A DNA stretch of 64,000 nt from Prochlorococcus sp. AG-388-D03 (GCA_003279875.1 QCGN01000003.1:1-64000), one strand, 5' to 3'; shown: positions 15,703 through 25,036, counted from the stretch's first letter. Made by a program: numbers and translations. The notes: a model not told the origin generated them from the sequence alone.

Positions 15703-15939
15703 TTAACTTAATGTATCTTCTTGTGCCCATGCTTTATGTTTTTCATCTAAATCCGTAACTGAGTTTCTTTGGAAGGTTAACTTCAACTGATTTTGAGCCA
15801 GCTGATCTTTAGCAACAGTCATATCATTCGAATAAAAATTCAATGAAGTTACTTTTTTCACTTTTTTATTTTCCAAAAAAATTCTCCATGTATTAATTTC
15901 ATAATATTTATAAAATACTTTTAGAAGAAATCGCCGCAA
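15703..15939 (-). CDS. Small protein with SVTDLDEKHKAW motif
   Basis: The frame holds 78 codons; the conserved part probably starts near a TTG (LENKKVKKVTSLNFYSNDMT) or at the ATG of MTVAKDQL. The C-terminus SVTDLDEKHKAWAQEDTLS aligns with the gene at 29,604 (KVSDLDEKHKEWSRKLSG), and both have NFYS/KFYS upstream, so the two are paralogues. It is soluble and charged. Function unknown. The extreme N-terminus is doubtful. Confidence 0.55.
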   Translation of the reverse strand: MRRFLLKVFYKYYEINTWRIFLENKKVKKVTSLNFYSNDMTVAKDQLAQNQLKLTFQRNSVTDLDEKHKAWAQEDTLS

Positions 15940-16206
15940 TTTAAGGTTTTATTTTGCTTTGCTTTACAGATTTAAAAACACTTACTTTAAAAGAAGGCTT
16001 TAATTTTCAAGATTCTATTAGATAATAATCTTAAATATTATTTTTTAATGTCTTATTTTTAAAGTATCATTCTATTACTAATCATGAAACTTTAAATGAA
16101 AACTATTATTTCTAATTTAGGATAAATGATCCAGAGATGGATCTATACATAAGAATCTAATCTTATGGGATAGTATCATAGTCATAGAAAGAGGAATTTA
16201 TTAGAC

Positions 16207-16611
16207 ATGACACAAGCTAAACTAGAAGAATTACTTAAGATAGATAACGAATCATATAACCTTTTACGAGTCCTACATATGTTCATGAAGTTGGATAACT
16301 CTCAAGAAGTTCCATTGCAGTCAATGGCAGTATTTTGGTATGTAGCTACCTATCAAAATTGTAGCAAAAAGGATATTGAAGATCACTTCAATATGAGCAA
16401 AGCTAGCGCTTCGAGGATGACGGATTATATCAGTAGGTATCATAGGCTAGGAAAGGCAGGGTTAGGGTTGATTTCTAAAGAGCAAGATCCAAACGATAAA
16501 AGAAGAACTCTTTTGAAACTTACTAGGAAAGGTAAGGATTTAATTGAAAAGTCTTTTAGTACTCTTTATGAGGATGTAAAAGATTTCCATGAAATTGATT
16601 TTCAAGAATGA
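16207..16611 (+). CDS. MarR-family transcriptional regulator
   Basis: This 134-residue protein is predicted to bind DNA as a dimer through a winged helix-turn-helix. The recognition region is CSKKDIEDHFNMSKASASRM, and the wing and following helix read DPNDKRRTLLKLTRKGKDLI, a classic MarR signature. It has short dimerisation helices at both ends and typical family length. The target is unknown. It has no adjacent co-directional enzyme gene; 16,814 downstream is a secreted protein gene 200 bases away. A GAGGAATTTATT leader precedes the ATG. Confidence 0.8.
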   Translation: MTQAKLEELLKIDNESYNLLRVLHMFMKLDNSQEVPLQSMAVFWYVATYQNCSKKDIEDHFNMSKASASRMTDYISRYHRLGKAGLGLISKEQDPNDKRRTLLKLTRKGKDLIEKSFSTLYEDVKDFHEIDFQE

Positions 16612-16813
16612 ATTCTTGCAATTCAATTAAATTCGTTAGCTCTAAGTAAATATAAAAAAAATAAGCTTAGTACCAATAAAAAAATGACACGTTATTTTAA
16701 ATATTTTAACTCAGTATTATTTACCGATTGTCTAACAAGTTAAAAGGGAATTGATTTAGGTTTTTATTATTTTAATTATTTCATAATATAAATTAGAAGG
16801 GCTTTAATTAAAA

Positions 16814-17290
16814 ATGTTTAAAAATTTACTTTTAACTTCTTTTTTCCTTTTAAATTTAATTGGTATTTTCTATCCTTCAGAAAAAGAAAATACAAAACTA
16901 TTTGATTACTGTAACACTTTAGAAATAATACTTTCTAGGAATTTACTAAACAAAAGGAAAAATCCATCTCAAAACGTTATGTTGATTTCCAAAGATCTTT
17001 TAAAATTTGGGGTCAGTAAAACTAGAGGTGTTTTAATAAATAAGATTATTGATAAATATAAAGCTTCCAAGAATTCTCAAATAATAAAAATTGTCCCAAA
17101 TAGAGTTTATTGTTATGCGGGATATTGGATTGAGAATATAAAGCCTGGGACATTTGAATCATTTTTTTATTCAAAAAGTAATAAAGAAATTAATAAATTT
17201 AAAGATTTGAAAAATGAAGTAGATGGAATTTTAAATGATATCAATGGTGAATATAAATTCATAAAAAAAGAATTTAATAGTCTTTTTTAA
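16814..17290 (+). CDS. Exported hypothetical protein (158 residues)
   Basis: It begins MFKNLLLTSFFLLNLIGIF, a signal-like helix, followed by a basic soluble domain with Cys33 and Cys106 (LFDYCNTLEI and NRVYCYAGYWIEN), a possible disulphide. The N-terminal region with TLEIILSRNLLN and the central YCYAGYW recall small periplasmic proteins, but I do not recognise a family. It follows the MarR gene by 200 bases and is probably transcribed separately. Confidence 0.55.
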   Translation: MFKNLLLTSFFLLNLIGIFYPSEKENTKLFDYCNTLEIILSRNLLNKRKNPSQNVMLISKDLLKFGVSKTRGVLINKIIDKYKASKNSQIIKIVPNRVYCYAGYWIENIKPGTFESFFYSKSNKEINKFKDLKNEVDGILNDINGEYKFIKKEFNSLF

Positions 17291-17626
17291 TATTTTTTAG
17301 TTACTGATTTAATATTTAAATCAGGTTAATTATTAATTAATAAACTCTTTTAACCCAGAGGAATAAGATCATTTATTAATACTTAAATAATTCATAAGAA
17401 TATAGATTCAAATATTACTAAGCAAAAAATAACCACCTAAAAGAATATTTCCTTAAATTTTGAGAACAGATATGAAAACATAATACTTAATATATTTGAT
17501 TGATCTTAGTTTTAGAATTACAACTTGAAGTAAAACTGAATTAAAAAGTTAATAGATTTTTATGAAAATTTTAAAATGTATTTATAAATTTACATTATAT
17601 TTTGATTTTATATAGAGAGAAGAAAT
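17291..17626. other. Intergenic, no feature seen
   Basis: Lies between convergent genes. AT-rich, with no clear terminator stem and no frame of note. Confidence 0.45.
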
Positions 17627-17851
17627 TTATTTTTTTAAATTTTCTAAAACAGATATTCTATTTTTTACTTCATCTAATTCATCTAAAATTCTTCTATTTT
17701 TGGTTTGATCAATAAAAGTTTCATTAACGTAATTAGTTAGGATTTCGTTAATCAAGTCAACGAGCCTTCTATTATCCTCAAGTGCAACTTTCTTGAGATT
17801 TTTTAATAAGTCTGGATTGATATTTATATTTAATTGTGTCCTGGCTGACAT
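17627..17851 (-). CDS. Ribbon-helix-helix (CopG/Arc-type) DNA-binding protein
   Basis: This 74-residue protein starts with a beta-strand segment TQLNININPDLLKNLKKVAL, then DNRRLVDLINEILTNYVNE, the strand-helix-helix pattern of RHH repressors. A C-terminal segment (LDELDEVKNRISVLENL) looks like a short coiled coil. Such proteins are often antitoxins or plasmid-type repressors, but no toxin gene is adjacent. It probably represses its own promoter. The target is unknown. Confidence 0.7.
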   Translation of the reverse strand: MSARTQLNININPDLLKNLKKVALEDNRRLVDLINEILTNYVNETFIDQTKNRRILDELDEVKNRISVLENLKK

Positions 17852-18120
17852 TTAGTTATTTATACTTATTACCTATTCTATTCATTCTCTCTTCCTTAGG
17901 ACAATATAATGATTGTTAAATTTTTATAAATGATTTGGTAGTTCTCTAGCTAAATAGACATTTGAAGATTTAAATAAATTTGAATAATTGTGATAGAAAA
18001 AATTCATTAAATTAAAAAAACATTAAGTTCTTGAAAAAAAAATAATTTTGGTAGGAAACACTACATCAAAAGCAAGTTCAAATTAATTATTCTAAATCAA
18101 TAAATATGTTTTACTTTATT

Positions 18121-18249
18121 ATGGAATTCATTAAAAAGTTTATGACCGAAAAAGCTGAAAAGTTTAACGGTAAAGCTGCAATGCTTGGAATGTTTGCTCT
18201 TGTTGGGGCTTACTATTTTACTGGTCAAATTGTTCCAGGGATTTTCTAA
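18121..18249 (+). CDS. hli: High-light-inducible protein (HLIP)
   Basis: A single-helix chlorophyll a/b-binding-like protein of the thylakoid membrane, used in photoprotection and photosystem assembly. The motif is AEKFNGKAAMLGMFALVGAY, with the chlorophyll-binding E-x-x-N-G-x-x-A-M core, ending TGQIVPGIF. I list the ATG at 18121 (42 residues). An in-frame ATG at 18106 would add MFYFI. A clear terminator follows 25 bases downstream, so it is monocistronic. It is one of four hli genes in the window. Confidence 0.92.
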   Translation: MEFIKKFMTEKAEKFNGKAAMLGMFALVGAYYFTGQIVPGIF

Positions 18250-18273
18250 TTAAATATCTTTTTATCTAGAAAA

Positions 18274-18303
18274 AGTTTTGGGGGCTTTTTAAGCCCCTTT
18301 TTC
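18274..18303 (+). terminator. Intrinsic terminator after hli
   Basis: GGGGGCTTTTTAAGCCCC followed by TTTTTCTTC. It is a strong GC-rich stem standing out in AT-rich DNA, 25 bases past the hli stop. Confidence 0.85.
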
Positions 18304-18405
18304 TTCTCTAAATTTTTCAAAATTTTTAGGTTGAATTTAGTCAAATTATAAATACCTCTTAAAAAAAAGACTGAACTAATTTACTTTTTTATCTTAGTTA
18401 GGTAT

Positions 18406-18434
18406 TAAATAAATAAATAAGTAAGTAAATAAAT
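18406..18434. repeat. Short tetranucleotide repeat (TAAA/TAAG)
   Basis: Seven imperfect units of TAAA or TAAG in a row. It lies in the otherwise empty stretch 18,306-18,788, where no gene or other signal is seen. Probably low-complexity drift. Confidence 0.6.
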
Positions 18435-18788
18435 TAGTTTCGAGAGTGTTTAAAAAAAATTTTGGATTAAAATAAAAACGTGAAAATTTTCGAGACATTA
18501 ATTTATTATATTTAGAAGTTAAAAATTATAAAAAGTAAATAGCTATTTTAAAGAAAGTTTTAAAATTATATTCTTCTAATTAATTCTTATGTTTTGTCAA
18601 AAACAGATTAAGTTTTCTTAATTTATATTTATTGATTTCTCTTTTATGCTTATTGATACAATATTAATCATTTTCTATTTTAAAATGGTGAACAGAAGCT
18701 GATTATACATTCCAAAGAGAAGTATAAAAAGAAAGCCACAGACAAATAGAAAATATATTTAAAATGAGAAAAAATTTTGTTTTTAACT

Positions 18789-18932
18789 ATGAACGTTTAT
18801 GTATTTTGGATATTGTTCTTCGGTTTATGGGGAATTGTCCCTTTGATGATTATAAAAGGTAGAACAGATGACAAAACAAAGGTTAAAACAGTTCCAGAAG
18901 TTAAAGCCAAGAAAAAAGGCTGGTTTAACTAA
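18789..18932 (+). CDS. Single-helix membrane micro-protein (47 residues)
   Basis: Encodes MNVYVFWILFFGLWGIVPLM, then a Lys/Thr-rich cytoplasmic tail (GRTDDKTKVKTVPEVKAKK) ending in GWFN. One helix with a long basic tail. Composition and start position are convincing; no family recognised. It stands alone. Confidence 0.6.
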   Translation: MNVYVFWILFFGLWGIVPLMIIKGRTDDKTKVKTVPEVKAKKKGWFN

Positions 18933-19039
18933 GCAAGTATTTTACTTTAAATTTATTAAACCTACAAAAATGATTGAGAATTAAAAAGCCATTGAAAACT
19001 TTGCTTCTAATTTAATTTAATAAATAAATGTTAAATATT

Positions 19040-19672
19040 CTATGAGTTTGCTAGGCGTGAAATATATTCCTCAAAATTCCCAGCATTTATCCAACCAGTT
19101 GCAATAGTTTTTGTCTCTGTATTGCTTACTCGCCCTCGATGAATATGAGATATACCTGCGGGAAAGATAATAAGTTTTCCCCTCTCAGCTATTTCATGAT
19201 AATTCTGCCAATGAAATTCAGTACCACCTGAAGTAACGTTATTACAATATAGAATCCAGGCTAAGACTCTATTTACTGGCTCTGTAGCTTCATTACTAAT
19301 AGTCCAATCACAATGCCATTTCTTAAATCCCTCTCCTGGCGCGTATCGTTGTAAATTAAATATTGGGTTAACAAATAAAGATTTTTCTGGGCAGCATTCT
19401 TTAATCATTGGGTGATCTTCTAGATATTTTTTTAGTCCGGCATTAACTCCTCTAATTATTACTTCAGAGATTGCAAAAGCTTCTGGGTCCGATCGATCTA
19501 TCGAGACAAGACTAATATCTGTAGAAACTTTATAAGGATAAGGATTTAAAGAGGTATTTTGTCCAAAAACGATACCATTAGTATGTAAGTCTTGGCGTCG
19601 ATTAAAGAAAGAAATCACGCCGTCAGCTACTGCTTCGAATCCTGCATTCTTATATTCCCCAATTAATTCCAT
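19040..19672 (-). CDS. 2-oxoglutarate/Fe(II) oxygenase (prolyl-hydroxylase-like)
   Basis: A 210-residue soluble enzyme of the 2OG-Fe(II) double-stranded beta-helix family. The metal site is HxD at His120 and Asp122 (GFKKWHCDW), with the distal His at 176 or 178 in IFPAGISHIHRGRVS. The basic residue about ten positions later (TETKTIATGW) would bind 2-oxoglutarate. The N-terminal half carries LQRYAPGEGF, also typical of prolyl-hydroxylase-like enzymes. The substrate could be a protein or small molecule. It is transcribed away from the 20,189 pair. Confidence 0.82.
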   Translation of the reverse strand: MELIGEYKNAGFEAVADGVISFFNRRQDLHTNGIVFGQNTSLNPYPYKVSTDISLVSIDRSDPEAFAISEVIIRGVNAGLKKYLEDHPMIKECCPEKSLFVNPIFNLQRYAPGEGFKKWHCDWTISNEATEPVNRVLAWILYCNNVTSGGTEFHWQNYHEIAERGKLIIFPAGISHIHRGRVSNTETKTIATGWINAGNFEEYISRLANS

Positions 19673-19791
19673 AAAAAAAGATTAGTCTTCAAAAGTATAA
19701 ATAATCCTTATATCATATCTTTAAGGTAACCATTTATTTTTATAGGATATTTAATTAAAGAAATTAAAACCTCTTAAAAATATCGATTCAT

Positions 19792-20076
19792 TTAATCTGA
19801 TAACCAACTTGTTATTTTTGTAGTGCTATAAATATGTCCTCCGGCTTCTATATTATTTATTGTTTCTGGATCTGAAAATATATGTTTAGCTACTCCTTCT
19901 TCCGCTTGATGAATAACAATAACTTCTTGGGGATCAGTTAAGCCTCTTCCTCGATAAAGCGGAGTTATTCCCGCACTTTTATGAAATTCATCTATCTCTT
20001 TACTATCGAACATCTTAGCCCACTCCTCAAATGTATTAGAAATTTTAAAGGTGAAAACACTAGTTTCAATAGTCAT
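19792..20076 (-). CDS. DUF3764 family protein (94 residues)
   Basis: Small soluble protein with the pattern FTFKISNTFEEWAKMFDSKE, PLYRGRGLTDPQEVIVIHQA and the C-terminal TTKITSWLSD, as in the DUF3764 family of marine picocyanobacteria. It probably has a ferredoxin-like fold. Activity unknown. It lies 119 bases upstream of the oxygenase gene on the same strand and could share its transcript. Confidence 0.78.
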   Translation of the reverse strand: MTIETSVFTFKISNTFEEWAKMFDSKEIDEFHKSAGITPLYRGRGLTDPQEVIVIHQAEEGVAKHIFSDPETINNIEAGGHIYSTTKITSWLSD

Positions 20077-20188
20077 ACAGATAATAAGCTACGTAATAAT
20101 ATTTTACTTCGATTGTCAATCAATTTAAAGTATTTTGATTACTTGTATATTTAAGTTATTTTTATATTAATAGGCGCTCTTTTATAAG

Positions 20189-21916
20189 TTGTTTATTTTG
20201 ACTAAATTAAAAACTTTATTGGATGATAAAGAAAAAATAATTACTTCATTATTTATTTTTTTAGTTTTAATATCTCATTCAATTATATCCTTGTTTCATT
20301 TTCACGAATGTGATTCAAGTGATGTGTATAAATACTTGACTGATGCATCAATATTTTCAAAAGGCCATTTTATTGGACATATATGGAAAACTGGCTCAAT
20401 TTTTACACCTCTTAGAATTTTATTTGCTTTAACTGTTTCAATTATTCCATTTGATTTTATAACATCCTTAATATTATTACCTTTAAAAATGACATATCCT
20501 CCTTTAGAGGGTTTTCTTTATGGACTATATTTGCCAGATCGATTTGGATTATTTTTTGAATATGCTTCATTTGTAAATATAACTTTTTTTATTTCAGTAT
20601 TACTGATTTTTTATCAATCACTTAAATTTGTTGGTGTTTCAAAATACATCTCATTTCTTTGCTCGTTTGGGATGCTCAGTTTTTATTCAATAAATTCATA
20701 CACCTATCATTTAGGAAGTACTATTTGGTTTATATCAGGTTCATTGATATCTATTTCTTCAACAATATTTTTTCATAATAAGGCCTCAAAATATGGATTC
20801 GGTCTTGCTTTATTAACTAGCTATCCTTCTATCGTGCATTTTCTTAGTCATAATATTTATCTTTATATAAAGAGGGTCTTTACAAAAAAATTAATTTCAA
20901 AAAATAAGAAAAAAAATATATTAATTAATAAATTATTTTTGGTAATTAGTTCTAATAAGATTGGCTTTTTAACATTCTTATTTATAATCTTGTTTTTCTT
21001 CCCTTTTAATAGCGGAAATCGAATTGATTTTGACTTTAGAGGTTTTTTGACTCCGTTTGCTTTTTTCCCTCAGTATTCAAGAATCAGTATTTTTACAATA
21101 GTTACTTCAATCATATTATTTTTCCTATGTTTCTTCACTATATATAGAAGATTGGTAAATAATATAAAGATTTCGATGCCTTATAAAAACTCTAAATCAT
21201 TAAAATTCGCTATTGATATTTCTATAATAAATTTAATTTTTATAACTCTATTAATATGTATTGGGCAGTTGTCTTTTGGTTTAACTAGACATTCTCTATT
21301 TATAACACCATATATTTTTTTCTTAGTTGCAGTTGCTTTGCAATTAATTTATTCAGATTTGAAAATTATTTTTTATAGATTATTTCTAATTAAAAAAATG
21401 TTAAGTATTTCTTTAATTACATTTTTAATGATCTTATCAATTTATTCCTCTTATTTTCGTTTTGATCCACTTAAAACTAATGAAATTCCATTAAATATTA
21501 GAGAATTTGTTGCTAAAAATAATACTAATACCTTATCTTTAGTCGATTGTGATACCCATTATTTATATAATGATTTTTCAGAGATAAGGGCTACATATAA
21601 TAAAAAAGATCCTCAAACTTACGTTCCTATCGATTTTATCGGCACAAGATTATTAGTTACCCAAAGTATTAAAGAAATAGAAAACTTTTCATTAGATTTA
21701 AAGAAGGGCGATGAGCTCATAACTAAATATAAAGATGTTAAAATCACACTTGTTGAAGAACCTTTCTTTAAAGAAAACAATATATTTTTTGATTCTATGA
21801 ACTTTGATAAAAATTCTTTTCTATATGCTCAAAGGGATAATTTATTTAGTAGATCTAATAGTATTTATATTTTTCCAATAAAAGTTGTTCCTTCTAGTAA
21901 AAAATTATTATCTTGA
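20189..21916 (+). CDS. Multi-pass membrane protein, possibly GT-C-like
   Basis: A 575-residue protein with about ten predicted helices, an extracytoplasmic loop with CDSSDVYKYL just after the first helix, and a soluble C-terminal domain of about 150 residues. Acidic residues directly after helix 1 are common in GT-C glycosyltransferases, but I see no decisive motif. The start is TTG at 20189; a second TTG lies nine bases later. It overlaps the LptF/G-type gene by four bases (TTGA), so the two are translationally coupled. That link suggests a role in outer-membrane lipid or glycan traffic. Confidence 0.6.
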   Translation: MFILTKLKTLLDDKEKIITSLFIFLVLISHSIISLFHFHECDSSDVYKYLTDASIFSKGHFIGHIWKTGSIFTPLRILFALTVSIIPFDFITSLILLPLKMTYPPLEGFLYGLYLPDRFGLFFEYASFVNITFFISVLLIFYQSLKFVGVSKYISFLCSFGMLSFYSINSYTYHLGSTIWFISGSLISISSTIFFHNKASKYGFGLALLTSYPSIVHFLSHNIYLYIKRVFTKKLISKNKKKNILINKLFLVISSNKIGFLTFLFIILFFFPFNSGNRIDFDFRGFLTPFAFFPQYSRISIFTIVTSIILFFLCFFTIYRRLVNNIKISMPYKNSKSLKFAIDISIINLIFITLLICIGQLSFGLTRHSLFITPYIFFLVAVALQLIYSDLKIIFYRLFLIKKMLSISLITFLMILSIYSSYFRFDPLKTNEIPLNIREFVAKNNTNTLSLVDCDTHYLYNDFSEIRATYNKKDPQTYVPIDFIGTRLLVTQSIKEIENFSLDLKKGDELITKYKDVKITLVEEPFFKENNIFFDSMNFDKNSFLYAQRDNLFSRSNSIYIFPIKVVPSSKKLLS

Positions 21917-23100
21917 GAAATCAAAGATTACATTATCAGATGCCTTCAATTTTTAGAAATATCACACTAATAGATAAGTGGATAATATCGAAATTAATAC
22001 CAATATTATTTTTTGCAATTTCTGCATTTACCATTGTATCTCTCTCTGTAGGAGTAATGTTCGATCTTATAAGAAAAATTGTTGAGTATGGACTGCCTCC
22101 CTTAATAGCTTTAAAAGTTTTTGTTTTAAGTCTGCCTGGATTCTTGGTTATTGCATTTCCTATGTCAGTTTTACTTTCCTGTTTACTAACATATGGTAAT
22201 CTTTCCTCAAATTCAGAAATATTGGCTCTAAAAAGTCTGGGAATTAATAATTATCGAATAGTTTTACCTTCTTTGCTTCTTGCTGTTTTTATGACATTTC
22301 TTACATTTACTTTTAGCGATAATTTAGTGCCGATTTCAAATCGTGTGGCTGCTGATTTATTGCAGAATAGTTTAGGGAAATCAATGAGAACAGAGAAAGG
22401 AAGATATAATATTTCTTTCTCGAAATATGGATCAATCATAGATAGTAACACTAATAAACCTATTGATGGAGGATCTCATTTGACTCATATTTTTTATGCA
22501 CGAAGATTCTTAAAGAAGATTATGTACGATGTGACAGTTATTGATTTTTCAAAAAAAGGAACAAAAATATTAATAACTGCTAATAATGGTTCATTTGATG
22601 ATGAATTAAGTAGTTGGAAATTTAATAATGGAAAGATAATGGCTACTGAGGATGAGGGTTCAGTCTCAACAATTATATTTGATAAATATATTTATCCATT
22701 GGATAATGGTCCATCTAAATTAGCTGAAATCCCTCGTGATGCTAACAATATGACAATATCTGAAGCGAGAAAAGCTCAGAAAATGTATGAGATGTCTGGA
22801 AATTTAAAAGAATCTAGAAAGATGAAAGTAAGAATTTATGAAAAAATGACATTACCTATGTCTTGCATAGTTTTTTCTTTGATTGGCAGTACCCTTGGAA
22901 TTAAGCAAAATATTAGGTCTTCAAAAAGTCAAGGCTTTGGAATTAGTATCATACTTATTTTCTTATATTATCTAACTTGTTTTGTGTTTAGTTCGATGGG
23001 GGTAATTGGGATACTAACTCCATTTTTTGCTGCTTGGATACCTGTTCTTATGTTTTTAAGTTTTGGAAGCTTCTTATTATGGAGATCTAATCGAATTTAG
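21913..23100 (+). CDS. LptF/LptG (YjgP/YjgQ) family permease
   Basis: A 395-residue inner-membrane protein of the family that extracts lipopolysaccharide from the membrane with the ATPase LptB. It has two N-terminal helices with FAISAFTIVSLSVGVMFDLI, the family block SNSEILALKSLGINNYRIVL, a large periplasmic jellyroll-like domain (about residues 150-290), and C-terminal helices with LPMSCIVFSLIGSTLGIKQN. Length is normal. The start is TTG at 21913 overlapping the previous stop, or the ATG at 21940. Cyanobacteria usually carry one such gene serving both F and G positions. No lptB is visible here. Confidence 0.85.
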   Translation: MRNQRLHYQMPSIFRNITLIDKWIISKLIPILFFAISAFTIVSLSVGVMFDLIRKIVEYGLPPLIALKVFVLSLPGFLVIAFPMSVLLSCLLTYGNLSSNSEILALKSLGINNYRIVLPSLLLAVFMTFLTFTFSDNLVPISNRVAADLLQNSLGKSMRTEKGRYNISFSKYGSIIDSNTNKPIDGGSHLTHIFYARRFLKKIMYDVTVIDFSKKGTKILITANNGSFDDELSSWKFNNGKIMATEDEGSVSTIIFDKYIYPLDNGPSKLAEIPRDANNMTISEARKAQKMYEMSGNLKESRKMKVRIYEKMTLPMSCIVFSLIGSTLGIKQNIRSSKSQGFGISIILIFLYYLTCFVFSSMGVIGILTPFFAAWIPVLMFLSFGSFLLWRSNRI

Positions 23101-23225
23101 TTAGATAGTAATATTTGAAAATAATATTTTTCTAATTTATTTTAAGTTCTTTTCAAATAAAAAAAGCTGTACAATTATTTCGAAATAAAATATTAAGCTT
23201 AAAGTTTTGGAATTTTAATTTATTC

Positions 23226-23327
23226 TTACCTAACTTTTTTATTATTTCGATAGATCTTATTCTCTCGATTAAAAAGCAATAGAATAGCAATAATACAGAA
23301 AGGGATAAGGACGAAATCTAAGGACAT
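23226..23327 (-). CDS. Single-helix micro-protein (33 residues)
   Basis: Encodes MSLDFVLIPFCIIAILLLFN, then RENKIYRNNKKVR: one helix and a basic tail. It resembles the gene at 32,979 (MSLESILMVVAPI, basic tail) in layout. Function unknown. Confidence 0.45.
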   Translation of the reverse strand: MSLDFVLIPFCIIAILLLFNRENKIYRNNKKVR

Positions 23328-23539
23328 TCTAAATTTAATCTATATCCTTTTTTTAGCAAAATTATTTTATTTTGACAGATAAATTCCTAAAAAAGTATTT
23401 ATCAAGTACTTATTCAAATTTCTCTATTTTCCCAAGGTAATAAATAATCAATCACCCAGCAGGAGTTTATTGTTATTTAAATTAAAAAAACAATAAATTT
23501 ATTTTGCCATAAAATAAGTAAATAGTTTTAAAACTATAA

Positions 23540-23571
23540 AGAGTTTGCTTGTATCCCTACGAGCAAACTCT
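23540..23571 (-). ncRNA. Hairpin element 1 with GTAGGGATACA loop
   Basis: On the minus strand AGAGTTTGCT and AGCAAACTCT form a 10-base stem around CGTAGGGATACA, followed by TTATAG. The element at 28,237 has the same loop and a stem that differs by two compensating pairs. This could be a terminator or the end of a small RNA. No gene end lies just upstream on the minus strand. Confidence 0.5.
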
Positions 23572-23683
23572 CATGACGATTTAGTTAAATTCAGATTTGA
23601 TCGATTTTAACCAGCTAAGCACTTCCTAGATGCCTTATTATTATAATAGTGAGTATATTTACTTAGTGCGAGTGTAGGTGCTT

Positions 23684-23812
23684 ATGCTTTCTTCAAGTGC
23701 TTCTGACTTTAATCGTTTTGGCTATATCGAAAAGTTCATAAATTTCCATGGACATCATAGAAAGAGCGCTAGATCCACATATGTGACACATATTTGCCAA
23801 TGCATTGATTAA
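23684..23812 (+). CDS. Possible 42-residue protein
   Basis: Encodes MLSSSASDFNRFGYIEKFIN, then a basic His/Arg segment FHGHHRKSARSTYV and HICQCID. The DNA here is less AT-rich than its surroundings. It ends 75 bases before an hli gene. No family or ribosome-binding site is seen, so it may be chance. Confidence 0.35.
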   Translation: MLSSSASDFNRFGYIEKFINFHGHHRKSARSTYVTHICQCID

Positions 23813-23887
23813 TGATTAAGAGTTGGCCTATTAGCTTTACATTTTTTAATACTTATGTTACATTAGTTAACAATTATAAATCTAGTA

Positions 23888-24094
23888 ATGGCGAATTCAC
23901 AAGTAACAACAGAATCAGGTGGAAGACAGAACATGTTCCCAGCCGAAACTCGTCCATATATTGATGAGTCAGTTTCATATGACGGTTATCCTCAAAATGC
24001 AGAGAAAGTTAACGGTCGTTGGGCAATGATAGGTTTTGTTGCATTGCTTGGTGCTTATGTAACAACAGGTCAGATTATTCCAGGTATTTTTTAA
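23888..24094 (+). CDS. hli: High-light-inducible protein (HLIP), longer form
   Basis: A 68-residue HLIP. A polar N-terminal extension of about 38 residues (MANSQVTTESGGRQNMFPAE) precedes the chlorophyll-binding helix AEKVNGRWAMIGFVALLGAY and ends TTGQIIPGIF. This extended form is typical of core picocyanobacterial HLIPs, while the other three here are short. It binds pigment at the thylakoid membrane for photoprotection. Confidence 0.93.
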   Translation: MANSQVTTESGGRQNMFPAETRPYIDESVSYDGYPQNAEKVNGRWAMIGFVALLGAYVTTGQIIPGIF

Positions 24095-24222
24095 TTACCA
24101 TAACCATACTAGCTGACTTTCTCCTTTTATAAGTGAGTTACCTTATTATCTAAATTGAAGTAAAAAAAACATTCCAAATCTAATTAAATCATGATCTATC
24201 AAAAAGTGATAATTAGTTAGAT

Positions 24223-24351
24223 TTAAACCAAGTTAGAAAAAAATAAATACCAAACAAACGCTGTAGCATTTAGACAGAACATTGCTCCAAAGAAAATAAA
24301 TGAAAATTTTTTTCCTATAAATGCTGTTTCAGGTTCAAGTTTTACTCTCAT
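24223..24351 (-). CDS. Single-helix membrane micro-protein (42 residues)
   Basis: Encodes MRVKLEPETAFIGKKFSFIF, then FGAMFCLNATAFVWYLFFSN: a short polar start and one or two closely packed hydrophobic stretches. It is convergent with the hli gene at 23,888. Good composition; function unknown. Confidence 0.55.
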   Translation of the reverse strand: MRVKLEPETAFIGKKFSFIFFGAMFCLNATAFVWYLFFSNLV

Positions 24352-24778
24352 TTTATAATTTGATTTTTAATTAAAAATAGCATCTTTTTCAATGGAATTT
24401 ATTTTTTGGGATATTACTAAAACTTGTTAAGTCTTTAACTTTAAAGTTTAGATTATAAATAAGAGCCACAATATGATTTGAAGAATGTCTTATTACTCCA
24501 AGTTAGTCGAATTATTTTTTGTTTTTTGTAAGTTCATTAGAGATTAGTTTCATATTTTCTAATATTTAGTAATTAAAAGTTATTAGTTTCAAAAATTTAG
24601 ATGGAAGTAATTTTATACTAAAATCAAAGTCAAAATTTATTAAAAAAAATAATATTAATTAGTTTTTCTTATGTAAAATTTTATGATTATTATTCAATAT
24701 GTTGCTTTCTATTTTAGGTTTTATGATTTTAAACAAATTTATGCTTAAATATTTTAATATTTTTAATCCCTAGGATGT
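24352..24778. other. Intergenic 0.4 kb
   Basis: AT-rich. A 24-codon hydrophobic frame (MLLSILGFMILNKFMLK) near 24,700 is the only candidate and is too weak to call. No hairpin seen. Confidence 0.4.
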
Positions 24779-24901
24779 ATGGCTTATTCTGAAACTAAAG
24801 TTATTATTGGAGGCCTAGCTCATATTCCAGTAATCATTTTTCTTTTTAATTTCATTCAAAAGAAATTTGAAGTTAGATCTCAATCTAATTCTGCAAGCTA
24901 A
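24779..24901 (+). CDS. Single-helix micro-protein (40 residues)
   Basis: Encodes MAYSETKVIIGGLAHIPVII, then FLFNFIQKKFEVRSQSNSAS. One helix with a basic-polar tail. Codon use looks coding. Function unknown. Confidence 0.5.
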   Translation: MAYSETKVIIGGLAHIPVIIFLFNFIQKKFEVRSQSNSAS

Positions 24902-24931
24902 AGCTTTTTAATTCAAAACAAATGGTAAATG

Positions 24932-25036
24932 TTAATGACTTAAATCTTTATGGGCTAATTGATTAATAACTTTATCTAACCATTCGGTATTCGTTTCAAC
25001 TTTTTTTTGCTTGGAATTTTTTTTTCTTGTAGTCAT
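24932..25036 (-). CDS. Basic micro-protein (34 residues)
   Basis: Encodes MTTRKKNSKQKKVETNTEWL, then DKVINQLAHKDLSH. Strongly basic N-terminus, soluble and helical. A possible nucleic-acid or ribosome binder by composition only. No family recognised. Confidence 0.45.
   Translation of the reverse strand: MTTRKKNSKQKKVETNTEWLDKVINQLAHKDLSH

Noticed and set aside
18406-18434. TAAA/TAAG repeat as a possible CRISPR or phase-variation tract
   Set aside because: Too short and imperfect, no spacers, and not inside a gene. No CRISPR array was seen anywhere in the window.
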